A program made the position numbers and the translations under genes. A DNA stretch of 41,109 bases from positions 1 through 41,109 of the forward strand of contig CAZIWA010000040.1 in the NCBI GenBank assembly GCA_964542875.1, in the 5' to 3' direction. Below, piece by piece: positions 16,645-24,686 of the stretch. Under the pieces are notes generated by a model that saw nothing but the letters and a program-made list of their open reading frames with translations, did not search any database and was not told the DNA's origin. Positions within the stretch are counted from its first letter, which is position 1, and every line of letters starts with the position of its first letter. This DNA is from CAZGOM01 sp964542875. Its GTDB lineage: Bacteria; Planctomycetota; Phycisphaerae; Phycisphaerales; Phycisphaeraceae.

Positions 16645-17097
16645 ATGAAACCCACCGTATGTGTCGATCTTTACGTGTTGCTTGACGAGCAAAACGATGA
16701 GTCTGATGAGGCGCTGCCTCTTCCGGCTTATGGCGCGCTGGAGTTCACGCACCGTCTTGGGGTGAACCTGCGCGTGATCGTTTACTGCAGCTCGGCGATG
16801 TGCATGGACACACTGCATGTGGCCACGTATGCGAAGAAAGAGACCATTGAGAAATGGCTCAAGGACAACTGCCTGTTCTTTGATGAACTGGCTTATGGGC
16901 CGGTGAAACCGATCGCCTCGGCGTACATCGATGCGGACGCCAAGACCAAGATCTACCCGGATGAAAGCTCCGAAGAGGTTTTGGATCGCGCGGCGAAGTT
17001 TGCGGAAACCCTTTGCGGGGTGGACAGCGATGACTCGGCATTTGCGATTGATGCGCTGAAGCTGGATGACAGCCGGATTGAACATCTGAAGCCCTGA
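16645..17097 (+). CDS. HAD-like protein with degenerate catalytic motif
   Basis: A 150-residue protein that looks like a small HAD-superfamily domain. Strand one VCVDLYVLL sits where HAD phosphatases have the DxDG nucleophile motif; Asp8 is present but the second Asp is replaced by Tyr10. Motif II-like VIVYCSS is at 44-50. Motifs III/IV resemble KPIASAYIDADA (Lys88, Asp96, Asp98), compared with KPxADVYIDDRA in related hydrolases. Loss of the second Asp, which protonates the leaving group, suggests an inactive or altered enzyme. GGAGG lies six bases before the ATG, so the start is firm. It is monocistronic, with a strong terminator after it. Confidence 0.6.
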   Translation: MKPTVCVDLYVLLDEQNDESDEALPLPAYGALEFTHRLGVNLRVIVYCSSAMCMDTLHVATYAKKETIEKWLKDNCLFFDELAYGPVKPIASAYIDADAKTKIYPDESSEEVLDRAAKFAETLCGVDSDDSAFAIDALKLDDSRIEHLKP

Positions 17098-17123
17098 GCG
17101 GGTTTTTAAATGAATGAGATTGG

Positions 17124-17153
17124 CGCGCGTCCTTTTGGACGCGCGTTTTTTTT
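17124..17153 (+). terminator. Rho-independent terminator
   Basis: A 9-bp perfect stem CGCGCGTCC/GGACGCGCG with a TTTT loop and eight T residues. It ends the HAD-like gene. Confidence 0.92.
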
Positions 17154-17672
17154 GTGTGGATAGGGGCGGAGTTTGTAGGGTGAGCAGGAGGTCGGGCTGG
17201 GGAAACCCTCGTTGGCGCATCAGACTTTTGATGGACAACGACTGCGGCAACTATCGGTGCATGTGCGGAAGGGAAGGCGCAGATTTTTAACCGCGAAGAC
17301 GCGAAGACGCGAAGTTAAGAGGCGGAAAAGCGGGGTTAGGAACGGTTGAAGGCAAGAGTAGACGGAGGTGGGGCGTTTACGGGTTGAATGGCGTGGGCTT
17401 TCTTATTTATCGCTTTCATGGAACGGACAAGACGCTGGCCATTGATTCCCGAGGTCGCTTGCATGTCTTGCCAAAAACTCAGGTAATGACCAGTCTCTGT
17501 GGGAGAGGCGACTGAAAAAGACATGCTTACGCGGGTGTGCCGCATGCCGCCCGTAATAATCATTCACAGGGGCTAATCAGGAGTCCAACGGGAAGGGGGC
17601 CGCTTCCGAAGAAAGGAAACTTGTCCCCTGAGACGAATCCCGTGAGATAGAGAGGGGCTTTGCGCGGTCGCA
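17154..17672. other. Intergenic region, no recognised gene
   Basis: About 520 bases between the terminator and the end of the AraC-type gene. It contains the CGCGAAGA tandem repeat. A minus-strand frame at 17336-17563 (75 codons) has no homology I know and no ribosome-binding site, so I do not call it a gene. Confidence 0.4.
17292..17314. repeat. Short tandem repeat (CGCGAAGA, almost 3 units)
   Basis: CGCGAAGA is repeated head to tail 2.9 times. The role is unknown. Confidence 0.7.
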
Positions 17673-18578
17673 TCAGCGGGTGGTTTTGGGTTTGACGGCG
17701 GGGCGTTGTTGTTTGCGGAATTGGGTGGGGCTTTGGCCGGCGACTTTAAAGAAGAGGCGTGTGAAGTAGTTTGCGCGGGGGATGCCGACCATGCGGGCGA
17801 TCTGGGCGATGGAACTGTTGCTGTGGATGAGAAGGCGTTTGGCTTGCTCGATGCGGTAGTGGGCCAGGAAGAGCATGGGGGGCATGCCGACTTCCTTATG
17901 GAACTGGCGGACGAAGGAGGAGATGCTGCGGTCGGTGACGCCGACGATGCGTTTTAAGGTGTTGTTGTCTTCGTGGTAGGACCGGGTGATGAAATCCATG
18001 CCTTTACGGACGGAGGTGGAGAGGGGGCCGGTGTGGCCGGGGGAGGGGGGGAGATCACCGGTGCGGGCGCGCTGGGAGAAGAGGAGGGCCAGCAGGGATT
18101 GGAGAGTGGCTGCGGATTGGGCTTCGTAGCCCGGGGGGTGTTGCATGGAGAGATCGAGAAGGGAATCAAAGAGGGCGCCGGATTCGCGGGGGTCGATGCC
18201 GGGGAAGGAGGGTTCGGAGTCTGCGCGAAGGTCGTCATAGAGCGCGGGCATGTCGCGGCCGTTGAAGAGGACCCACCAGTTTTCGACGGGTTTGGGGCCG
18301 AGGTTGCCGTATTTGGAATGGATGCGGAAGTCGATGAGGCAGACGCCGCCTTTGGTGAGGGTGAAGCGCTTGCCGGAGATGTCGTACCACATTTCGCCGG
18401 CGCGGATGAGGTGCAGGAGGAAGCCGTCGCGGGCGTTGTGTTCGGCTTCAAAGCCTGTGGGGGTGGAGGATTTTCCGATGACGGTGACGTAGTTCCAGAA
18501 GCGCTGGGCCCTGGGGCTGGGGTAGCTGTAGTACTGGACGCCGAGGGGGACTTTGCCGCCTCTCCATAGCATTGGCAT
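17673..18578 (-). CDS. AraC-family transcriptional regulator
   Basis: A 301-residue regulator with an N-terminal cupin-like effector domain (about 30-170, including GFLLHLIRAGEMWYDISGKR). The C-terminal AraC double helix-turn-helix is at about 190-290 (ITRSYHEDNNTLKRIVGV; second HTH SIAQIARMVGIPRANYFTRLFFKVAGQSPTQFR). The AraC signature is intact. The effector is probably a sugar, by family habit. It is divergent from the large secreted glycosidase-like gene at 18766 with 187 bases between, so it most likely controls that gene and perhaps itself. The start at 18578 fits the family. Confidence 0.92.
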   Translation of the reverse strand: MPMLWRGGKVPLGVQYYSYPSPRAQRFWNYVTVIGKSSTPTGFEAEHNARDGFLLHLIRAGEMWYDISGKRFTLTKGGVCLIDFRIHSKYGNLGPKPVENWWVLFNGRDMPALYDDLRADSEPSFPGIDPRESGALFDSLLDLSMQHPPGYEAQSAATLQSLLALLFSQRARTGDLPPSPGHTGPLSTSVRKGMDFITRSYHEDNNTLKRIVGVTDRSISSFVRQFHKEVGMPPMLFLAHYRIEQAKRLLIHSNSSIAQIARMVGIPRANYFTRLFFKVAGQSPTQFRKQQRPAVKPKTTR

Positions 18579-18626
18579 GGGTGGAGTTTAACGGGGAATG
18601 CGGGGAAGCAAAGGTGAGACGGGCAA

Positions 18627-18649
18627 TTTTGTGAACATTATCGACAAAA
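18627..18649. promoter_or_regulatory. Candidate operator between AraC regulator and secreted enzyme
   Basis: An inverted repeat TTTTGT-N11-ACAAAA is centred between the divergent starts. It is the only clear dyad in the 187-base interval. Binding by the AraC-type protein is inferred from position. Confidence 0.3.
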
Positions 18650-18765
18650 GATTTATTGGGGGAAATGCTCGAAATGAAGGTATATCGGTTGAACAAAGGT
18701 ATTGTGAGGAGGTCATAATTTGAACGAATCAGACTCCGGCCTCAGGTCGGGAAAGGCACCTCATA

Positions 18766-21700
18766 ATGCGTTCACTTGGAATTTCTCTTGCTGCGGGCGT
18801 AATCATTTCAAGCTTGATGCTTTGCATGCCGGCGTGCGCGACGGCACAGGCGGACAAAGAGCCTTTTTCAAGCAATCCGAAAGTTCTGGCCGCCGACCAG
18901 GAAGCGGTGGCGATCGAGTGTGAGGACATGAGCGGGGTGACGGCGATGGGCACGCCGGGCGGCGGGTGGAAATTCGCCAAATGGGGCACGGACCTGATGC
19001 AGAACAATACGTTCGGGGGGCACTGGTCGAGCCGGATGGCCAATGCGATGAGCGACCCTTCGGACCCGACGAAGGCGGAAGAGATTTTTCAGGATGTGAA
19101 GATCGAGAAGGATGGGAAGTTCAAAGTATGGGCGAAGTTTGAATGCCCGCCTCTGTTTAACTACCCGTTTGGCATCAAGATCGTGAAGATGGAAGGCGGG
19201 AAGCCTGGCGCGACGGTGTTCGACAAGACGTACGGCATGCGCGACGGCATCAAGCACTATTCATTCAACGACAAGACGATCAAGGGCGATCTGTATTGGA
19301 CATGGGGCCTGGACCACGACGCGGCGGAAGGGTTTGAAACGGACCTGACCAAGGGCGATTACCGGCTGGTGCTGTATAAGTCCAAGAACGTGGGGGACAC
19401 GGGGCCGCGGTCGGTGGATGCGATTTTGATCACGTCGGCGATTACGGATGTGCTTTCGCCGGGTGATGCAAGGTTCCCGATGCTGGCGGACCTGCAGAAG
19501 CTCAACCACTGCTATTTCCGGTTCACCAATACGGGCAACAAACCGATCCAGATCGAATACAACCACTGGGCGCACCGGTACAACAATTTCTACAACATGG
19601 GGCCTGCGGCCTCGATCCGGTTTTATGACGCGCAAGGGAAGATCATTCTTGGCGAAGGCGGCAAGCCGCTCTCGATCCCCAATGGGATCTGGAAGAAGCC
19701 GATCGCGCCTGGGGAATCTTCGCCCTGGATCGATCTTGGGCCGACGATGACGACGGAAAACTCCAGCCCGACGATGTGCATTGCGACGCCGCTGGATGAG
19801 AAGGGCAACGCTGCACCCGCGGGCCCGGCGCGGCTGGCTTCACAGCGTGAGGCGGGCCTGCGCATGGATATCGCGCTGGAGCCCAGCGCGAAGGCGATCG
19901 TGAAGACTTTTGAGAAACCCAAGAACGTGTCGGAGCTGGGCGTGATCGTGATGCCTGACCTTCATCGTGAAGAGGGTCTGGCGTACACGGTGCCGGTGAC
20001 GGAAGGGTACGCGGAGATCACGCGGAAGCTCAACACAGTGCCGATGGTGGGGCCGCTGCCATCGAAAATCCGGATGATGGGGTACATCGGGTCGCCGGTG
20101 ATGGGATTCCAGGATGCGAGCGATCCTTCATTCCCGTATTCGATGGAATACAACATCGCGCTGGGGCTTAACACGGTGTGTTTCGCCGTGGCGGAGGGGA
20201 AACAGTGGAACGACGCGGCGGCGTATTACAAGGCCAAAGGGCTGAACTTCATGTTGTTCAGCGGGTTCTACCAGCACACGAAAGATCTGGATGTGATGAA
20301 GCGTGTGGTGTACGAAACCGATCCTGCGGACCCCAAGAAGCCGACCGACAAGCTGCGGCCGGGAATCAAGGACCGGCTGCGGTATGTGTCGTATGGGGAC
20401 GAGATCGGGATTCCGTCGATCGACACCAAGAGCCCGGAAGTGATCGCGGCGTTCCGGAAGTATCTGAAAGACAACAAGGTGGACCCGGCAGCGCTTGGGT
20501 TTAAGAGCCTGGATGAAGCGGTGCCGCTGACGGGCTTCACGCTGGAGGAACTGGCGGGCGTGGGCATCGTTCCCAAGAAGGACGCCGCGGGCAAGCCGGT
20601 GCTGCCTGTGGGGGCCGAAGGCGCCAAGTACAAGGCGCTGTTCTGGTGGACACATGAATTCAGCATCGTGCAAGGGTGCCTGAGCTTCGCCAAGCTGACC
20701 CAGGAGATGACGGCGCTGGTGGGGCCGCAGTTCCTGACTTCGGCCAACCTCGGCGGGATGCACCCGTTCTACTGGATGCATCAGTCAAGCTTTATTGAAG
20801 CGTTCCGGCACAAGGGGATGACGCTGGCGTGGAGTGAAGACTACGACTACACGCAGCCGGAAGGGTCTCGGTTGTGCGTATCGTTCCTGGGCGCTTATCT
20901 GCGCGCGGGCGCCAAGTACCACGACACCCCGATGCAGATGTACGTGATGCCGCATTACCCGGGCAACTCCGGTCGGCACTTGCTTAACAACGTAATCAGC
21001 CTGTGGGGCCAGGGGTCCAAGGACGTGGACTGGTTCAGCGTGCCCATCGATGGATGGACGACGGAAAACTACCTGCACACCCGTGGCGGTGTGGAGACCG
21101 GACGTGTGATGCGCGTGACATCGGGCATGGCGGGGAACGTGGAGGACGCGCTGCTGCCGGCCAAGGTGCGGGCGGGACGCGTGGCCATCCTGCTCTCGGA
21201 GGCGTCTGACCTCTGGGAAGTGGAAGGCATCGGGCAGAGCATCGTGGCGCCGGGGACCGTTGCAACCAATGCTTCCCAGGAAGAGCGCAAAGCCATGTGG
21301 TACGCCCTGCGCAAAGCGGGGTATCAGGTGGACCTGATCACCGAGAACGATGTGGCCGAAGGGCGCTTGAAGCCTTACAAGGCGGTTTACGTGTGCGGGC
21401 GGAACCTGGACACCCGGTGCGTGCCAATCATCAATGAATGGGTGAAGGCAGGCGGGACCGCGGTGCTGACGGCGGGCGCGGCGCGCAAGGACCAGTACAA
21501 CGAGCCTTTGACCGGTATGGATGCCATTGTGGGCCGTACCGCCGAGGTGAAGAAGGCTGAGTTTTACAAGGGGCCGCTGCGGTCGAAGCTGGAACTGCTG
21601 TTCCTGCCTTCACTGGGCAAGATCAAGACCGAGGGTGGGGTGTTTGACGCGAGGGCGACGCGTGAGGACTTCGTGCCGGCTGCGGGCGCGCAGACCTTGG

Positions 21701-22257
21701 CGACGTTTGAAGGGGCGGGCCCCGCGGCGGTGGCGATGAAGACCGGCTCGGGCACCGGGTATTACATCGCGACGCTGCCTGGGCAGGCCATGCTGTTTGC
21801 CGGGCTGCCCAAGCGGCCTCAAGGCAAGGGCGGACCGGACAACAATCCGGTTCACTTTGAGCCTGAGACGCTGGACCCGGCGGCAACGGGGCTGATTCTG
21901 GCGCCGCTGAACAAGGCGGGCATCAAGCCGGACGTGATCACGGGGAGCCCGATGATCATTGCAGACATCCTGGACGGCCCGGCGTCGACGGTGTTGACGG
22001 TGAACCGGTTGAGCAACCCGCCTGCGGGCTGGAAGCCGGGTTCACTGGGCGAAGCGGGCAAGACGCTGGCGTATGTGCTGGACCCGAGCTGGCCGACGGC
22101 CAAGAACGTGAAGATCGTGATTCCCGGGATGGCCAAGCCTTCGAAGGTGTATACCGCGCTGAAGGCCAAAGGCGTGACCGCGGAGCCGTCTCCCGAAGGG
22201 CTGGTGGTGACGCTGCCTGAGCTGGACGCCGGCGATGTGGTGGTGCTGCAGAAGTGA
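18766..22257 (+). CDS. Very large secreted glycosidase-like protein, paralogue of the 5592 gene
   Basis: A 1163-residue exported protein. The signal peptide (MRSLGISLAAGVIISSLMLCMPACATAQ) probably ends after ATA. Residues 40-230 look like a carbohydrate-binding-type beta domain (IECEDMSGV...GGGWKF; WAKFECPP). A beta region and then a TIM-barrel-like domain follow, with YGDEIGIPS (Glu546, candidate acid) and WSEDYDY (Glu691, candidate nucleophile). The motif after DEIG (FRKYLKD...LGFKSLDEAV) matches the same place in the 5592 protein (FKEWMQKKGFKPADF...SWDEV). LFWWTHEF corresponds to LLYWSHQF there. A GATase-like domain (about 800-910) and C-terminal beta domain follow. GAAAGG precedes the ATG by 9 bases. 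Activity is unknown; glycan hydrolysis is inferred. Confidence 0.82.
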   Translation: MRSLGISLAAGVIISSLMLCMPACATAQADKEPFSSNPKVLAADQEAVAIECEDMSGVTAMGTPGGGWKFAKWGTDLMQNNTFGGHWSSRMANAMSDPSDPTKAEEIFQDVKIEKDGKFKVWAKFECPPLFNYPFGIKIVKMEGGKPGATVFDKTYGMRDGIKHYSFNDKTIKGDLYWTWGLDHDAAEGFETDLTKGDYRLVLYKSKNVGDTGPRSVDAILITSAITDVLSPGDARFPMLADLQKLNHCYFRFTNTGNKPIQIEYNHWAHRYNNFYNMGPAASIRFYDAQGKIILGEGGKPLSIPNGIWKKPIAPGESSPWIDLGPTMTTENSSPTMCIATPLDEKGNAAPAGPARLASQREAGLRMDIALEPSAKAIVKTFEKPKNVSELGVIVMPDLHREEGLAYTVPVTEGYAEITRKLNTVPMVGPLPSKIRMMGYIGSPVMGFQDASDPSFPYSMEYNIALGLNTVCFAVAEGKQWNDAAAYYKAKGLNFMLFSGFYQHTKDLDVMKRVVYETDPADPKKPTDKLRPGIKDRLRYVSYGDEIGIPSIDTKSPEVIAAFRKYLKDNKVDPAALGFKSLDEAVPLTGFTLEELAGVGIVPKKDAAGKPVLPVGAEGAKYKALFWWTHEFSIVQGCLSFAKLTQEMTALVGPQFLTSANLGGMHPFYWMHQSSFIEAFRHKGMTLAWSEDYDYTQPEGSRLCVSFLGAYLRAGAKYHDTPMQMYVMPHYPGNSGRHLLNNVISLWGQGSKDVDWFSVPIDGWTTENYLHTRGGVETGRVMRVTSGMAGNVEDALLPAKVRAGRVAILLSEASDLWEVEGIGQSIVAPGTVATNASQEERKAMWYALRKAGYQVDLITENDVAEGRLKPYKAVYVCGRNLDTRCVPIINEWVKAGGTAVLTAGAARKDQYNEPLTGMDAIVGRTAEVKKAEFYKGPLRSKLELLFLPSLGKIKTEGGVFDARATREDFVPAAGAQTLATFEGAGPAAVAMKTGSGTGYYIATLPGQAMLFAGLPKRPQGKGGPDNNPVHFEPETLDPAATGLILAPLNKAGIKPDVITGSPMIIADILDGPASTVLTVNRLSNPPAGWKPGSLGEAGKTLAYVLDPSWPTAKNVKIVIPGMAKPSKVYTALKAKGVTAEPSPEGLVVTLPELDAGDVVVLQK

Positions 22258-22287
22258 TTTGAAGATTATTCAGGCACAGGATGCAGA

Positions 22288-22320
22288 GCCCTGGGCTGGC
22301 GGAAGCCGGCCTGGGGCTTT
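22288..22320 (+). terminator. Probable terminator after the secreted enzyme gene
   Basis: A 13-bp stem (GCCCTGGGCTGGC with GCCGGCCTGGGGC, three G-U pairs) and a GGAA loop are followed by a short T run. It separates the secreted enzyme gene from trpF. Confidence 0.65.
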
Positions 22321-22350
22321 GCCCTTTACCGGGGGCGCTACAATTACGCC

Positions 22351-23025
22351 ATGAGCAGGACGAGGATCAAGATTTGCGGTGTGAGGCATCCGGAAATGGC
22401 CCGGGTGTGCGCTGAGGCGGGTGCGGATGCCGTGGGGGTGGTATTTGCGCAGGGGTCACCCCGGGAGGTGCCGCCTGCCCTTGCCAGGGAGATTATTCAG
22501 GCGCTGCCGGCCTTTGTGACGCCGGTGGGGCTGTTTGTGGATCAGCCGGTGGGCCGGGTGATTCAGCTTTGCAGGCAGACGGGCATCCATCAAGTGCAAC
22601 TGCATGGCAGCGAAGACCCGGTGTATGCCCGGGAACTGATTAACGAAGGCTACCTGGTGATGAAGGCGCTGGGGGCCAAGCCGGGATTTGAACAGGCGCT
22701 GGAGGCGTGGAGGTCTGCCCCCGGGGAGGAGCCTAAGGCCAATGCGATCATCCTGGACACGCCTGGGGTGGCTGGGGCGGGGCCTGGGCAGGCCGGGGGG
22801 ACAGGGAAGGTGTTTGACTGGAACGCGCTGAAGGCGATGCAGGAGGCCGGGCGGTGGGCCGGCTTGCCGGTGCTGGTGCTGGCAGGGGGGCTGACGCCGG
22901 AGAACGTGGGGGGGGCGGTGAAACTGCTTTCCCCTTATGGGGTGGATGTGTCTTCAGGGGTGGAATCGACGCGGGGGGTGAAGTCGGCGGAACTGATCCG
23001 GGCGTTTTGCGCGGCGGTCAGGTGA
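22351..23025 (+). CDS. trpF: Phosphoribosylanthranilate isomerase
   Basis: A cytoplasmic (beta/alpha)8 enzyme that converts N-(5-phosphoribosyl)anthranilate to CdRP in tryptophan synthesis. The catalytic Cys is in KICGV at residues 7-11. GADAVGVVF, QLHG, the general-acid Asp in AIILDTPGV, LAGGLTPENV and the phosphate-binding DVSSGVES are all present. At 224 residues it is near the usual length, with a small Gly-rich insertion (GAGPGQAGGTG) after the catalytic Asp. No other trp gene is in the window. It sits between a terminator and the nuo promoter. Confidence 0.96.
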   Translation: MSRTRIKICGVRHPEMARVCAEAGADAVGVVFAQGSPREVPPALAREIIQALPAFVTPVGLFVDQPVGRVIQLCRQTGIHQVQLHGSEDPVYARELINEGYLVMKALGAKPGFEQALEAWRSAPGEEPKANAIILDTPGVAGAGPGQAGGTGKVFDWNALKAMQEAGRWAGLPVLVLAGGLTPENVGGAVKLLSPYGVDVSSGVESTRGVKSAELIRAFCAAVR

Positions 23026-23181
23026 ACAGAAGATACGGTTCAGGGTCTGGGGTTTAAGATCTGGTGGGTTTTGAGGCGAAGCCTGTAAATGTTGGGCTTT
23101 GCGGTTATGCCATTTGATGGATTCAGGGAATGGCGGAGAGTGTTGGTTTAAAGGTTTACTGACACTTCGCCGCCCCTACGT

Positions 23182-23210
23182 TTGCTTGTTTGGGGGCTAG
23201 CTTTTAGACT
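23182..23210 (+). promoter_or_regulatory. Possible promoter of the nuoJKLMN operon
   Basis: TTGCTT, a 17-base spacer and TAGACT lie about 85 bases before nuoJ in the 271-base gap after trpF. The match is moderate, and no other good candidate was found in the gap. Confidence 0.35.
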
Positions 23211-23296
23211 ATTCGCTTCAATAACAGGGCGCTGGGACGGCTTGAAAGGTGATTTCAGGCTGAGAACAGGCCGGTGCGGACAGGGTGGTGACTTCA

Positions 23297-24253
23297 ATGG
23301 GCAGTCTCGGACATCTTGCCGTCAGCCTTTTTTCGGCGCCGTCGCTTGCGATGAGCGCTACTGATATGAACCCTTATCGTGCCGGTATTTACATCGCTTG
23401 TGCGGTGGGCGCGATTGCATTGATCCTGATCATGCCCAAGCAGAAACCCAGCCTTGCCAAGGTGGGGGCGGTGCTGGGCGCGATCGCACTGGGCGGGCTG
23501 TGGGTGTACCTGCTTCGGCAGCCGGCACCGGAAGGGCAGCCGGAGTTTGCCATTTCAGGCCCGGCGTTTTTGTACCAGTATTTGTTCAGCGCGATTGCCG
23601 TGTTCAGCGCGGTGCGCGTGATTACGCATAAAAAGCCGGTGTTCAGCGCGTTGTGGTTCATCATGGTGGTGCTGGCTTCGGCGGGCCTGCTTTTGACTTT
23701 GAATGCCGAATTCATCGCGTTTGCCATGGTGATCATCTACGGCGGCGCAATCCTGGTGACGTATGTGTTCGTGATCATGCTCGCGGCACAGGCGGGCGAC
23801 CCGGTTGTGGAAAAAGAGACCGGTGAAGTGGCGGGACTGAGCTTTGACAACACCGCCAAGGACCCCGTGCTGGGGACGGTGGTGGGGTTCTTCCTGCTGG
23901 CGATGCTGCTTTCGATTCTGCTGAACCCGACGACCAAGCCGGTGCCGGCGGCGCTGGAAGCCAGCGATGAGACGGTGATCAAGGAAATGCTGCCCCAGCG
24001 CAAATCGACGCTGGTGTACACGATACCGGGGACAAGCGCGACGCTTTCAGCCAAGGCGCTGGAAGCAGCGAAGGCCAGCGATGTCGTACCCGACAAGAAG
24101 CTGGACAACGCCGAACGCGTGGGTGTGGACCTGTTTAAGAACCATCCGCTTGGCCTGGAGCTGGCGGGCGTGATTCTGCTGTTGTCGCTGGTGGGAGCGG
24201 TTGTGATCGCGCGAAAGCGCGTGGAGACCGAGACTCCTGGAGCGGGGCACTAA
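23297..24253 (+). CDS. nuoJ: NADH-quinone oxidoreductase subunit J
   Basis: A membrane-arm subunit of respiratory complex I. Conserved transmembrane helices include LWFIMVVLASAGLLLTL and FAMVIIYGGAILVTYVFVIMLA, the latter containing the pi-bulge helix signature of NuoJ. At 318 residues it is well above the usual ~170. The extra length is an N-terminal hydrophobic extension and a loop of about 80 residues (PVPAALEASDETV...) before a final helix (LAGVILLLSLVGAVVIA), so the extension is largely aqueous. The start is chosen at ATG 23297; a GTG at 23285 and ATGs at 23351 and 23366 are alternatives. It is the first gene of a nuoJKLMN cluster. Confidence 0.92.
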   Translation: MGSLGHLAVSLFSAPSLAMSATDMNPYRAGIYIACAVGAIALILIMPKQKPSLAKVGAVLGAIALGGLWVYLLRQPAPEGQPEFAISGPAFLYQYLFSAIAVFSAVRVITHKKPVFSALWFIMVVLASAGLLLTLNAEFIAFAMVIIYGGAILVTYVFVIMLAAQAGDPVVEKETGEVAGLSFDNTAKDPVLGTVVGFFLLAMLLSILLNPTTKPVPAALEASDETVIKEMLPQRKSTLVYTIPGTSATLSAKALEAAKASDVVPDKKLDNAERVGVDLFKNHPLGLELAGVILLLSLVGAVVIARKRVETETPGAGH

Positions 24254-24319
24254 GCCCCGGCTGCGGTCGGCGTGTGCCGGCACGGCGACGAACTTCTACT
24301 TACTCACGGAAGCAAGGCA

Positions 24320-24628
24320 ATGCATACCCTGGCCTTATCCCACTATCTGGTTACCGGGGCCATCCTGTTTGTGCTGGGAATCATTGGATTCCTGACGCGC
24401 AGGAACCTGATCATCATGTTCCTGTGCACCGAAATGATGTTCCAAGGCGTGGCGATCACGCTGGGGGCGTTTAGCGCATACCACGGGAACACGACGGGTC
24501 AGACGTTTGTGATCTTCGTTCTCACGATTGCGGCGGCGGAATCCGCGCTGGCGCTTGGGCTGGTGGTCTATCTGTTCCGACGCAACCGGACCCTGGATGC
24601 ACAGTCGTGGGGCGAGCTGGCCGGCTGA
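24320..24628 (+). CDS. nuoK: NADH-quinone oxidoreductase subunit K
   Basis: A 102-residue membrane subunit of complex I, exactly the usual length. It has three transmembrane helices with the conserved glutamates in FLCTEMMFQGV and TIAAAESALALGLVVYLFRR, which form part of the proton path. The start at 24320 matches the family; the open frame begins 16 codons earlier at 24272. It lies 66 bases after nuoJ and 58 before nuoL. Confidence 0.96.
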   Translation: MHTLALSHYLVTGAILFVLGIIGFLTRRNLIIMFLCTEMMFQGVAITLGAFSAYHGNTTGQTFVIFVLTIAAAESALALGLVVYLFRRNRTLDAQSWGELAG

Positions 24629-24686
24629 TGTGGCCGGTGACTGGCGTGCGGTTTGGCTTCTTAAAAGAACTTTGGATCAAGAGCTG

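Noticed and set aside
17336..17563. 75-codon minus-strand frame in the gap before the AraC gene
   Set aside because: It has no ribosome-binding site, no motif and no neighbour logic.
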